Shown in pieces: positions 1 to 6,667 of a DNA stretch of 25,102 bases; the first letter of the stretch is position 1; every line of letters starts with the position of its first letter. The notes beneath the pieces are model-generated. The model was given only the letters and a program-made list of their open reading frames with translations, was not told the origin of the DNA and did not search any database. This stretch comes from Chloroflexota bacterium (GTDB taxonomy: Bacteria > Chloroflexota > Dormibacteria > Dormibacterales > Dormibacteraceae), in the NCBI GenBank assembly GCA_005880525.1, contig VBFW01000202.1, positions 1 through 25,102 of the forward strand. Direction: 5' to 3'. Made by a program: the position numbers and the translations under genes.

Positions 1-3
1 CAA

Positions 4-9
4 CCTCCT
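4..9 (-). promoter_or_regulatory. Strong ribosome binding site for a gene beyond the left edge
   Basis: The plus-strand bases CCTCCT read AGGAGG on the minus strand, a near-perfect anti-16S match. It lies about 40 nt after the stop codon of the YciI-like gene and points out of the window. A co-directional gene therefore probably starts within a few bases beyond position 1. DGPF/YciI proteins are often paired with an ECF sigma factor, which is what I would expect there, but the gene itself is not visible. Confidence 0.5.
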
Positions 10-48
10 CATGACATGTGACGAACGGCGAAGGCGGAACTCGACCGC

Positions 49-411
49 CTAGCGGCTCTGCTCGCGCGAGTGGTCGACGATCGGCCTGATCTCGACGGTC
101 CCCGGCCAGTCCTTGGCCATCGCCAGCGCTTCGTCCAGGTCCGCGACGTCGATCAAAGCGAAGCCGCCGATCACCTCTTTGGACTCGATGAACGGGCCGT
201 CAGTGACGCTGACCTTGCCGTTCTTCCGTGAGACGGTAGTGGCGGTGGCTGGACCTCTGAGCTCCTCGCCGCCCAGGATCTTGCCGGCCTTCGTGTACTT
301 CTCGAACCACTTCCCGGATTTCTCGTAGTCGGCCATCGCAGCGGCGCGGTGTTCCTCCGGAAGCTGGTCCGCGCCTTCCATCGTGCCGCCGAACAACAGG
401 ACGTACTTCAT
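49..411 (-). CDS. YciI/DGPF-domain protein
   Basis: This 120-residue protein belongs to the YCII-related (DGPF) family, small dimeric ferredoxin-like-fold proteins whose biochemical role is mostly unknown. It has the family hallmark DGPF at residues 71-74, followed by the typical ESKEVIGGF segment, and starts with the usual MKYVLLF strand. I chose the ATG at 411 because GGAGG lies at 418-422 with 6-nt spacing and the family begins exactly there; an upstream in-frame extension to 480 is low-complexity and runs into a hairpin. The gene follows the enoyl-CoA hydratase after a palindrome, so it may be a separate transcription unit. In many high-GC bacteria such genes sit next to an ECF sigma factor, and an AGGAGG at the window edge suggests another gene follows. 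The family call is secure; the function is not. Confidence 0.9.
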   Translation of the reverse strand: MKYVLLFGGTMEGADQLPEEHRAAAMADYEKSGKWFEKYTKAGKILGGEELRGPATATTVSRKNGKVSVTDGPFIESKEVIGGFALIDVADLDEALAMAKDWPGTVEIRPIVDHSREQSR

Positions 412-417
412 TTCAAA

Positions 418-422
418 CCTCC
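418..422 (-). promoter_or_regulatory. Ribosome binding site of the YciI-like gene
   Basis: GGAGG on the minus strand lies 6 nt before the ATG at 411. It decides the start over longer in-frame extensions. It is one of the few strong Shine-Dalgarno sequences in this window. Confidence 0.75.
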
Positions 423-468
423 ACCAGCACGACGAACGGACACGGCCCTTTTCGACGGCCCCCTCCCT

Positions 469-491
469 ACCTCCCCCCACGGTGGGGAGGT
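469..491 (-). terminator. GC-rich hairpin after the enoyl-CoA hydratase gene (class B palindrome)
   Basis: Arms ACCTCCCC and GGGGAGGT pair perfectly across a 7-nt loop, 15 nt downstream of the hydratase stop codon. No T-run follows, so if it terminates transcription it is not a textbook intrinsic terminator. The arms are nearly the same as those in the tandem array at 16113-16299 and the weaker copy at 21817-21831, so it is probably one member of a dispersed palindrome family. Confidence 0.5.
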
Positions 492-505
492 GATCCGATT
501 CGACA

Positions 506-1306
506 TCAGCTGCCCGTGAATTCCGGCTCTTGCTTGGAGAGGAAGCTCATGATCCCGATCGCGGCGTCGGTGCTCAGGGATGTCCGCGCGAAGTTCTCCA
601 TCTCGATCTCGAGCGCGTCATGGAGCGGCTTGTCGTAGCCGCGATGCAGCGCGTCCTTGATCATCGCGAACGCAAAGGTCGGGCCTTTCGCCAGCTTGCC
701 GGCGAGCTCGTCCACCGCCGGCTTCAGCTCCTCGGGCGCGACCGCGCGATCCACGAGCCCAGCCGCCTCCGCTTCTTTCGCCGAAAGGCGCGTCGATTCG
801 ATGATGAAGCGCTTCGCCTTCGCCATGCCGATGAGCCGGGGCAGCCGCTGCGTGCCACCGGCGCCGGGCATGATGCCGAGCGCCGACTCGGTCTGGCCGA
901 TGCGCGAGCGCCCATCCTCGACCATGATTCGGAAGTCGCAGCAGAGGGTGAGCTCGCATCCGCCGCCCTGCGCGTGTCCGTTGATCGCGGCGATGACCGG
1001 CTTCGGGCAATGCTCGATGGCGTCGTAATGCTTGTTGACGCGCTTCATGAACGCTTTGATCTGCTCGGCCGCGTCCGGCGCCGTGCGATCGATTGACCCC
1101 ATGGCAGCCAGGTCGGCGCCGACGCTGAAGTACTTCTCGTAGGCGGAGGCCAGCACCACGGCGCGAACCGATTGGTCCTTGCCAAGCTCAGTGAAGGCAG
1201 CGCCCAACTCCGACATCAGGTCCTCGGCGATGGCGTTGATCTTGTTGCGGTGCATGACCACGCGGGCGATGGCGCCATCGCGTTCGACGTCGACGAGCTC
1301 GCCCAT
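506..1306 (-). CDS. Enoyl-CoA hydratase/isomerase (crotonase family)
   Basis: The 266-residue product is a full-length crotonase that would add water to trans-2-enoyl-CoA in beta-oxidation or a related cytosolic pathway. Both catalytic acids are visible: Glu118 in GGGCELT and Glu140 in GQTESALG, followed by the family signature GIMPGAGGTQRLPRLIG. The oxyanion-hole strands are seen as SVGADLAAMG near residues 61-70 and NGHAQGGG near 109-116. Two residues are inserted between the two glutamates compared with rat mitochondrial hydratase, which may affect substrate preference. The ATG at 1306 shares its A with the stop codon of the upstream SDR (TGATG), so the two are translationally coupled. Longer in-frame readings into the SDR gene are antisense-like filler without crotonase similarity. 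Crotonases include isomerases and hydrolases, so the exact reaction is less certain than the fold. Confidence 0.92.
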   Translation of the reverse strand: MGELVDVERDGAIARVVMHRNKINAIAEDLMSELGAAFTELGKDQSVRAVVLASAYEKYFSVGADLAAMGSIDRTAPDAAEQIKAFMKRVNKHYDAIEHCPKPVIAAINGHAQGGGCELTLCCDFRIMVEDGRSRIGQTESALGIMPGAGGTQRLPRLIGMAKAKRFIIESTRLSAKEAEAAGLVDRAVAPEELKPAVDELAGKLAKGPTFAFAMIKDALHRGYDKPLHDALEIEMENFARTSLSTDAAIGIMSFLSKQEPEFTGS

Positions 1307-2145
1307 CACGCAGTGAAGAGAGGGATGCCGCCGGCGACCTCGATCACGGCGCCGGTGATGTAGCCAGCCTCTTCCGTGCATAGGAACCCGATCGTGCTGG
1401 AGATGTCCTGCGGCTGGCCGAATCGCTTGAACACGGTGCGCGCCTTGAATCGCGCGTACATCGGGTTCACCGATTCGGCCGCCGCGCCGGCCTCGGACAT
1501 GATGATGCCGGGCGCGATGGCGTTCGATGTGATGTTGTGGCGGCCTCCCTCGAGCGCTGCCGTCTTCGCGAGGCCGATCAGGGCGGCCTTGGTTGCCGAG
1601 TAGCTCGCCTGGCCGAACCCGCCGAGCGTCCCTGCGACGGACGACATGAAGATGAGCCGTCCCCAATTGTTCTCGACGAGGTAAGGCCATGCCTCTCTGG
1701 TGCAGTTGAATGCGCCGGTCAGGTTGACGCGCACGTCGCGGTCCCAGAGCTCGTACGACTGGTTGGGAATCTGTGCGGTGTGGTCGAGCGTGGCCGCGTT
1801 GTTGATCAGGATGTCGATCTTCCCGAACTCGTCCCTGACCTTCTTGAACACGTCGCGGATCTGGTCGCGGTTGGTCACGTCCATCTTGATGGCCAGCGAC
1901 TTGCGGCCCATCTTTCGGATCTCTTCGGCGGTGGCGTTGGAATGAACCCAGCCCTGCGACACCGCGACCTGCGCGAGCGTGGAGCCCTGAGCCTCGGCCG
2001 TCTTCTGCAGCTCGGGATCGTCCTCGACCAGCACGTCAGTGATGACCACGTCCGCGCCCATGTTCGCGAGCGTCAGTGCGTCCTGACGCCCGAGCCCGCG
2101 CGAGGCGCCGGTGACGACGGCGACCCTGCCTTTCAAATCAAACAT
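1306..2145 (-). CDS. SDR-family oxidoreductase (3-hydroxyacyl-CoA dehydrogenase-like)
   Basis: This is a classical short-chain dehydrogenase/reductase of 279 residues. The cofactor motif TGASRGLG is at 12-19, NNAA at 115-118, and the catalytic Ser159, Tyr172 and Lys176 (YSATK) are all present. After beta-strand 2 it carries an extra segment, roughly residues 42-78, that ordinary 250-residue SDRs lack; it is hydrophilic and contains GWVHSNATAEEIRKMG. The start is the ATG at 2145, which begins MFDLKGRVAVVTG as the family does. Its stop overlaps the start of the enoyl-CoA hydratase. With the neighbouring acyl-CoA dehydrogenase and hydratase it probably oxidises 3-hydroxyacyl-CoA or a related alcohol, with NAD(P). 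A steroid or peroxisomal-MFE-like substrate is possible; the sequence alone does not decide. Confidence 0.9.
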   Translation of the reverse strand: MFDLKGRVAVVTGASRGLGRQDALTLANMGADVVITDVLVEDDPELQKTAEAQGSTLAQVAVSQGWVHSNATAEEIRKMGRKSLAIKMDVTNRDQIRDVFKKVRDEFGKIDILINNAATLDHTAQIPNQSYELWDRDVRVNLTGAFNCTREAWPYLVENNWGRLIFMSSVAGTLGGFGQASYSATKAALIGLAKTAALEGGRHNITSNAIAPGIIMSEAGAAAESVNPMYARFKARTVFKRFGQPQDISSTIGFLCTEEAGYITGAVIEVAGGIPLFTA

Positions 2146-2192
2146 GGCTGACCCCCGGTTGAACGGCCTGTTTCGTCCATCGGCATCCAAAC

Positions 2193-2427
2193 TCTAACGT
2201 CGCCGGGTTGGCGCGGCTTTGCCGCGCCATAGCTCCACGAACCCCTCACGGCTTCCTTGCATCGCAATGCGCGGGGGGTTCCCCACAAGGGGGGCCTGCC
2301 CCCCTTGTGCTATCTAACGTCGCCGGGTTGGCGCGGCTTTGCCGCGCCATAGCTCCACGAACCCCTCACGGCTTCCTTGCATCGCAATGCGCGGGGGGTT
2401 CCCCGGGGGCCTGCCCCCCTTGTGCTA
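2193..2427. repeat. Tandem duplication of a 120-bp palindromic unit (class A element)
   Basis: This 235-bp stretch is two copies of one unit, 2193-2312 and 2313-2427. They are essentially identical, except that the second lacks 5 bp in the G/C-run hairpin. Each unit holds an 8-bp perfect stem with a TTT loop (GGCGCGGC/GCCGCGCC at 2210-2228 and 2330-2348). The first copy also has a 10-bp stem, ACAAGGGGGG/CCCCCCTTGT, at 2285-2308 around CCTG; in the second copy it is shortened. On the minus strand the array begins immediately after the acyl-CoA dehydrogenase stop codon and fills the gap to the SDR gene. A diverged relative lies after moxR at 7934-7970. It could act as a terminator or mRNA 3'-end stabiliser, or be a mobile REP-like sequence. 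There is no convincing ORF in it. Confidence 0.85.
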
Positions 2428-2428
2428 T

Positions 2429-3625
2429 CTAGCGGATTTTGATTGACGCGCGCGAGCCTGAGATGGCGCGCGAGATGACAAGCCTCTGAATCTCGGCCGT
2501 GCCCTCCCAGATCTGGTAGATCTTCGCGTCGCGGAACCACTTCTCGACCGGGTACTCCTTGATGTACCCGTAGCCGCCCAGCACCTGGATGGCGTCGGTA
2601 GTGACCTCCATCGCGACGTCGGCGGCGAAGCACTTGGCCATCGAGCCCTCGGCGCGCTCGAACGGCCGGCCCTGCGTCGCCATCCAGCCCGCACGCCAGA
2701 TGAGCAGCCGCGCCGCGTCGATCTTCATCGCCATGTCGGCCAGCTTGAAGCCGATCGCCTCGTGCTGCCACAGCGGCTTTCCGAACTGCTTGCGGTCCTG
2801 TGCGTAGTCGAGCGCAAACTCGTAAGCGGCGCGCGCGATGCCCAGCGCGCCGGCGCCGACGCCAGGACGCGTGGCCTCGAGCGTCATCAGGGCACCCAGC
2901 GCGCCGGGCCCGGCATTGTCCGCGTCGGGTTCGCCGCCAAGCCGGTGGTCGAGCGGGATGTGGCAGTCCTCGAGGATGACCTGCGCGGTGTGGCTCGCGC
3001 GGACTCCGAGCTTCTTCTCCTTGCGGCCCATCTTCAAGCCGTTCGTGCCCTTCGGAACGAGGAAGGATGCGATGCCCGCCGGGCCCTTGGTGGGATCGGT
3101 ATTCGCGTAGATGACGTGGTAATCGGCGATTCCGCCATTGGTGCAGAACTGCTTGGTGCCGTTGAGCACGTAGCCGTCGCTCACACGCTTCGCGCGGGTC
3201 TTCATCGAGAGGGCGTCCGACCCTGAGTCGGGCTCGGTCAGGCCCAGCCCGCCGAGCACAAGCCTGTCGGGGTTCGTGAACTCGGGCAGCCACCGCTTCT
3301 TCTGCTCCTCGGTGCCGCTGGAGCGGATGCCGGCGATGGCGAGCGCCATCGACTGGACGCAGACCGCGATGCCCGCGCATCCCCAAGACAGCTCCTCATT
3401 GAGCATCAGCTCGGTGAGGAAGTCGAGGCCCTGGCCGCCGTACTCCTCCGGCAGAAACGCCGCCGGGCTGAGGCCCAGCTTGTGCGCCTTCTTGACGACC
3501 TCATACGGGAACTCCTCGGTCTCGTCGAAGTGCGCGGCGACGGGGCGGATCTCGTTGACCGCGAACTCGTGCGCGAGGTCGCGAATCGCCTCCTGCTCCT
3601 GCGTGAGCGAGAACTCGAGGGTCAT
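2429..3625 (-). CDS. Acyl-CoA dehydrogenase
   Basis: The 398-residue protein is a complete FAD-dependent acyl-CoA dehydrogenase that introduces the 2,3-double bond into acyl-CoA and passes electrons to an ETF. The N-terminal helical domain begins MTLEFSLTQEQ. The middle beta domain shows GGLGLTEPDSGSDALSM and FCTNGGIADY. The C-terminal helical domain has the signature QVLGGYGYIKEYPVEKWFRD. The catalytic base is Glu374 in IYQIWEGTAEIQ. The ATG at 3625 lies 6 nt after the MaoC stop codon, so the two are one transcription unit. The tail after residue 385 is short and basic. The stop codon is also the first base pair of the palindromic repeat at 2193-2427. Chain-length preference cannot be read from the sequence; a short/branched-chain or medium-chain enzyme is plausible. 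Confidence 0.95.
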   Translation of the reverse strand: MTLEFSLTQEQEAIRDLAHEFAVNEIRPVAAHFDETEEFPYEVVKKAHKLGLSPAAFLPEEYGGQGLDFLTELMLNEELSWGCAGIAVCVQSMALAIAGIRSSGTEEQKKRWLPEFTNPDRLVLGGLGLTEPDSGSDALSMKTRAKRVSDGYVLNGTKQFCTNGGIADYHVIYANTDPTKGPAGIASFLVPKGTNGLKMGRKEKKLGVRASHTAQVILEDCHIPLDHRLGGEPDADNAGPGALGALMTLEATRPGVGAGALGIARAAYEFALDYAQDRKQFGKPLWQHEAIGFKLADMAMKIDAARLLIWRAGWMATQGRPFERAEGSMAKCFAADVAMEVTTDAIQVLGGYGYIKEYPVEKWFRDAKIYQIWEGTAEIQRLVISRAISGSRASIKIR

Positions 3626-3631
3626 GACGCG

Positions 3632-3997
3632 CTACGCGCCGCGGCCGGTCACGAACTCGGCCGCGCCCTTGCTGATGATGACGTCGCCATGCTGGTTGAC
3701 CGCCTTGATCTGCAGCTTCCCCTCCGCGACCTCGTCGGCGGTGAAGGTGACCGTGTCACCCGGTTCGACCATACCCGCGAAACGAACTGACAGCTTGCGC
3801 AGCCGCTTCGCGCCGCCCGCTGCCTTCGCGGCGACGATCGCCGCCATGCTCATCTGCAGCATCCCGTGCGCGATCAATCCCGGCAGGCCCACCGACTGCG
3901 CGAACTTGGCGTCGAGATGGATCGGATTCATGTCGCCTGACGCGCGCGCGTAAGCCGCTATCTGCTCCTCGCGAAACAGAACCTTCTGCTCGATCAA
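3632..3997 (-). CDS. MaoC-like dehydratase (hot-dog) subunit
   Basis: This is a single hot-dog domain of the MaoC/(R)-hydratase family, about 121 residues. The hydratase-2 motif is clear in YARASGDMNPIHLD, with the catalytic Asp and His, followed by GLPGLIAHGMLQMS. It would hydrate enoyl-thioesters or dehydrate (3R)-hydroxyacyl-thioesters, probably as a heterodimer with the gene just upstream. I prefer the TTG at 3997, which overlaps the upstream stop codon as TTGA and gives a family-like start (M)IEQKVLFREEQI. The longest reading begins at a GTG at 4030 and would overlap the upstream gene by 37 nt; it has a moderate AAGGG upstream and cannot be excluded. The acyl-CoA dehydrogenase follows after 6 nt. 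This resembles the HadB-type half of mycobacterial HadAB, but the context looks catabolic. Confidence 0.9.
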   Translation of the reverse strand: MIEQKVLFREEQIAAYARASGDMNPIHLDAKFAQSVGLPGLIAHGMLQMSMAAIVAAKAAGGAKRLRKLSVRFAGMVEPGDTVTFTADEVAEGKLQIKAVNQHGDVIISKGAAEFVTGRGA

Positions 3998-4377
3998 GCG
4001 CGAATCACGAACAGCGCGCGCGAGTGGCACACGGGCTCGCCCTTGCCGGACGTGGTGTCCGTCTCGAACGTGACGAAGCGCATGCCGCGGCGATTGATGT
4101 CCGATGTGACCCGAGCCTGCGAGTGGACCTTGTCACCGACCTCTGGATGGCTCGTCCAATCGAATTCCTGCTCCGCGTGGAGCAGGCGGGAGAAGTCGAC
4201 TGCCGCCTCCTCGTCGCCGAAAAGTTGCGACGCGGTGGCGCCCAGGCAGTACACGGCGGCGTAGGTCGGGGGCACGCCGTCGTGGGGGTCGGCGCCGATG
4301 GACCACGCGAACTCGGCCACGTTGTCGGCCTCGATCTCCACGGTGACGGGTGGGTACTGTTTGCCTTCGACCGTCAT
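3994..4377 (-). CDS. MaoC N-terminal-type (FAS1 dehydratase region) subunit
   Basis: The 127-residue protein matches the non-catalytic hot-dog half that pairs with a MaoC subunit, as in HadA-type proteins and the FAS1-type dehydratase region. Recognisable stretches are the conserved opening with FAWSIGADPHDGVPPTYAAV, the HAEQEFDW strand, and VGDKVHSQARV followed by FVTFET. It lacks the GD-x-NP-x-H catalytic motif, which its downstream partner carries. Known heterodimers of this kind bind the acyl chain in this subunit and do chemistry in the other. The ATG at 4377 gives the expected N-terminus, and the stop overlaps the TTG of the next gene, supporting stoichiometric co-translation. It begins 30 nt after the transglutaminase stop codon, so readthrough from the moxR operon is possible. 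Confidence 0.88.
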   Translation of the reverse strand: MTVEGKQYPPVTVEIEADNVAEFAWSIGADPHDGVPPTYAAVYCLGATASQLFGDEEAAVDFSRLLHAEQEFDWTSHPEVGDKVHSQARVTSDINRRGMRFVTFETDTTSGKGEPVCHSRALFVIRA

Positions 4378-4407
4378 GCGATCGAGGGAAGCGTAATTTA
4401 CGCGGGC

Positions 4408-5607
4408 CTAAGCTCGTCCGGGGCGGACTCGGGAAAGCACCCGCCGCAGCATCATCGGCCGCAGCGACGCCCATGCCTCCATCACAGAAGGCTTGGTCGC
4501 CTGCGCCATCTCGGGCGGCGCGTACGCGGCGACGACGAACGCATCGGTGAGCGAATGGAGGTGCGGCGCCGCTTCCGGGAAGGCGCGGCCGAGGCGTTTA
4601 TCGAGCTCCGTCGGCGTCTCACCTGGCTGGAGCTCGGCCCCCGCCAGGCGCGAAAGCACAAGGACACGACGCCATACCCCCATCACCGTGCGCGGTCTCA
4701 GGTAGCGCGCGCCGAGGCCGATGAGCAGCAGGACCAGCGCGCCCAGCACGGCCGCGATGCGCGTGATCATCGTGGAGTCGAGCCAGCGGAACGCGGTCTG
4801 GTTGGGGGTGAGCGGTTCGTCCGTCGCGCCGGGGTCCTTGATGCGCGGCGAGCGGGCAACCGGGGTCGTGACCACCGCGGGCACCGGCGAGGGGTCGAAG
4901 CAGTGGTTGTCGGTGAAGCATCCGCCCTCCCTCGACGTCGGGCGCGATATCGGCTTGTAGAAGCCGTCGTTGGTCGGCTCAAACGGGATCCAGCCGTAGC
5001 TCGGGAAGTAGCTCTCGACCCATACATGTGCGTCCTCGTCCCGGACGATGTACCGATGGGTGAGGTCGTCGTACCCACCCTGGCCGTAACCGCTGACCAG
5101 GCGCGTCGGGATTCCCAGCGACCGCAGCATCTCCCCCATCGCCATGGCGAAGTACTGGCAGTACCCCTGATGGGAGTCGTGGAGGAAGTAGTACATCGTG
5201 TCGGTTCCGGCAGGCGGCTGCTTTGGAGTCAAGGTGTACGCGAAGGTGTTGCTTCGCAGGTACGCCTCGATCGCACTTGCCTTGTCATAAGGATTCGTCG
5301 CGCCGGCCGTGATAGTGAGCGCGAGGTCGTGGATGTACTTGGTGGCGTACGCAGGCCGGTAGCCGGTGGGGGGCAACGTCGAATATGGCGCCAGCCAAGG
5401 GCTGTAGTCGGTGCCCGCTGTGCGCAGCTCATCGCCGGAGACGTCCGGGTAGCCGACCAGAACGTTGTACAGGCCCCTGGAGCTGAATGACGGACCGATG
5501 GCGGTCAGGCGGTCGACGGTCGCAAGCTGCACGGCGAACATGCCAACTGCCGGGACCAGCGCCTCGTGCGCCACGGCGGGCTTGTCGATGCCGTAGAACT
5601 GTCCCAA
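4408..5607 (-). CDS. TgpA-like transglutaminase, C-terminal part (after a frameshift)
   Basis: This frame encodes the extracytoplasmic half of a DUF3488/transglutaminase membrane protein. The transglutaminase core has Cys150 (HQGYCQYFAM), His194 (EDAHVWVES) and an acidic Glu210 (GWIPFEPTN) where a catalytic Asp is usual, numbered from the TTG at 5607. A single membrane helix follows at about 271-291 and then a cytosolic DUF4129-like tail of about 110 residues. The frame has no proper gene start. Its first codons continue the preceding frame if one G is removed near 5610, giving TQALGQFYGID. It is therefore the second half of the gene starting at 6667; the repaired protein would be about 752 residues, normal for the family. 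Known homologues work with MoxR and DUF58 partners; the substrate is unknown. Whether the break is real or a sequencing error cannot be told here. Confidence 0.85.
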   Translation of the reverse strand: MGQFYGIDKPAVAHEALVPAVGMFAVQLATVDRLTAIGPSFSSRGLYNVLVGYPDVSGDELRTAGTDYSPWLAPYSTLPPTGYRPAYATKYIHDLALTITAGATNPYDKASAIEAYLRSNTFAYTLTPKQPPAGTDTMYYFLHDSHQGYCQYFAMAMGEMLRSLGIPTRLVSGYGQGGYDDLTHRYIVRDEDAHVWVESYFPSYGWIPFEPTNDGFYKPISRPTSREGGCFTDNHCFDPSPVPAVVTTPVARSPRIKDPGATDEPLTPNQTAFRWLDSTMITRIAAVLGALVLLLIGLGARYLRPRTVMGVWRRVLVLSRLAGAELQPGETPTELDKRLGRAFPEAAPHLHSLTDAFVVAAYAPPEMAQATKPSVMEAWASLRPMMLRRVLSRVRPGRA

Positions 5608-6667
5608 CGCCCTGGGTGTAGTCCGTATCGCCGAAGGTCCATGTCGGAATGCCGGTGGGGTCCAGCTCCGTGACGCTGGCGTTGACGCCGCGGAAGTAGT
5701 ACGGGCCCGGGTATGGGCCGGCGGTAAGCGCGTACGTGAACACCGGCGTGCTGGACTTGGTCAGGCTCCTGTTCATCTGGACCACCTGACTGAAGCCCGT
5801 GACGGCGCTGCTCCCTTGAGTGGTGCCGCCATGCGAGGTCCCCACCTGGTTCAGCTTCGCCTGGATCTGCGCCCAGTTCTTGATCATGCTCGACTCCATC
5901 GTCGCGGTGCGGTCGATGGTTGAGAGGGGCGGCAGAAAGATGCTGGCGATGAGCAGCGCCGCGGTCACGACCAGTCCGGTCTCCCAGAAGTCCCAGCGCG
6001 CGTCGCCGGTCATCTTGATGCGGGCGGCCACGGCCTTCTCGATCGACGCGGTGTAGGTCGTCCAGAGCAAAAGCCCCAGCGTCAGCGCCAGGAAGAAGAA
6101 CGTGTAGCCCTGCTGGTTGGGCGTGTTGAGCACGTTGGTCGAGAAGGCGGCGGCGCCCGGGATGAGGCCGATGAGCGGCTGCCGCCACCGTACGACGCAC
6201 CACGCGAGCCACCCGCCGGTGATCCACATGAGCAGCGTGATCACGAAGCCGACGAAGGCCTGGTCGCCGAATGCGAAGCCATTGAAGACGCGGATGATCC
6301 ACACCTGCACGAGGCCAACACCTGTGGGGTCAAGGGGGTGTTGCTCTCGGAACTCGTGCGCGGTAGTGATCACCGCGACGACGGGCCCGGCGGCCAGGCC
6401 GACCGCCACGCACAGCCACGCGGGCAGTCGCGTCAACGCGAGCAGAGCCATCAGAACGGCGGCGCCGAGCGCGACGAACGGGACGGCGTCGATCCCGCTC
6501 GGCACCCAGGACGCGGAGACCGTCGACCTCGCGATCGTGACCGCGAGCGCAAACACCAGCACGGCCGACCAGAGCGTCGAGGCCGGGACCGCGGCGCGCG
6601 CACGTTCCCACCTGGTGGCCGGCGGGCCGTCCAGCTGCAGGCTGCCCCTAGGCGATACGGACTGCAT
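5429..6667 (-). CDS. TgpA-like transglutaminase, N-terminal membrane part (frameshifted)
   Basis: The genuine part of this reading is residues 1 to about 352. It has a short basic N-terminus and then about six to seven membrane helices (around 31-48, 60-78, 80-101, 137-156, 165-180, 188-204 and 230-246), the DUF3488 layout. After these comes an extracytoplasmic linker with YYFRGVNASVTELDPTG, typical just before the transglutaminase core. Beyond TDYTQ the frame turns into arginine-rich nonsense that overlaps the other half, so the last about 60 residues are not native. The ATG at 6667 has GAGGA about 6 nt upstream and overlaps the DUF58 gene by 20 nt, indicating co-translation. As read, the product would be a membrane domain without its enzyme. 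See the frameshift site at 5610-5612. Confidence 0.85.
   Translation of the reverse strand: MQSVSPRGSLQLDGPPATRWERARAAVPASTLWSAVLVFALAVTIARSTVSASWVPSGIDAVPFVALGAAVLMALLALTRLPAWLCVAVGLAAGPVVAVITTAHEFREQHPLDPTGVGLVQVWIIRVFNGFAFGDQAFVGFVITLLMWITGGWLAWCVVRWRQPLIGLIPGAAAFSTNVLNTPNQQGYTFFFLALTLGLLLWTTYTASIEKAVAARIKMTGDARWDFWETGLVVTAALLIASIFLPPLSTIDRTATMESSMIKNWAQIQAKLNQVGTSHGGTTQGSSAVTGFSQVVQMNRSLTKSSTPVFTYALTAGPYPGPYYFRGVNASVTELDPTGIPTWTFGDTDYTQGVGTVLRHRQARRGARGAGPGSWHVRRAACDRRPPDRHRSVIQLQGPVQRSGRLPGRLRR
5610..5612 (-). other. Frameshift site splitting the transglutaminase gene
   Basis: The minus strand reads CAG GGC GTT here in the upstream frame, whereas the downstream frame reads GCG TTG GGA CAG. 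Removing one G from the GGG run joins the two halves without loss of conserved sequence. The run is short, so a one-base indel, either real or technical, is likelier than programmed slippage. Confidence 0.8.

Noticed and set aside
2208..2432. Small plus-strand ORF with an internally repeated protein
   Set aside because: It is a by-product of the 120-bp tandem repeat being a multiple of three; there is no start signal or homology.
4024..5490. Long plus-strand ORF over the MaoC and transglutaminase genes
   Set aside because: Shadow frame: it crosses two well-supported minus-strand genes and has no recognisable motif.
5610..5612. Programmed ribosomal frameshift
   Set aside because: Only a three-base run, no slippery heptamer or pseudoknot that I can see; an indel is simpler.
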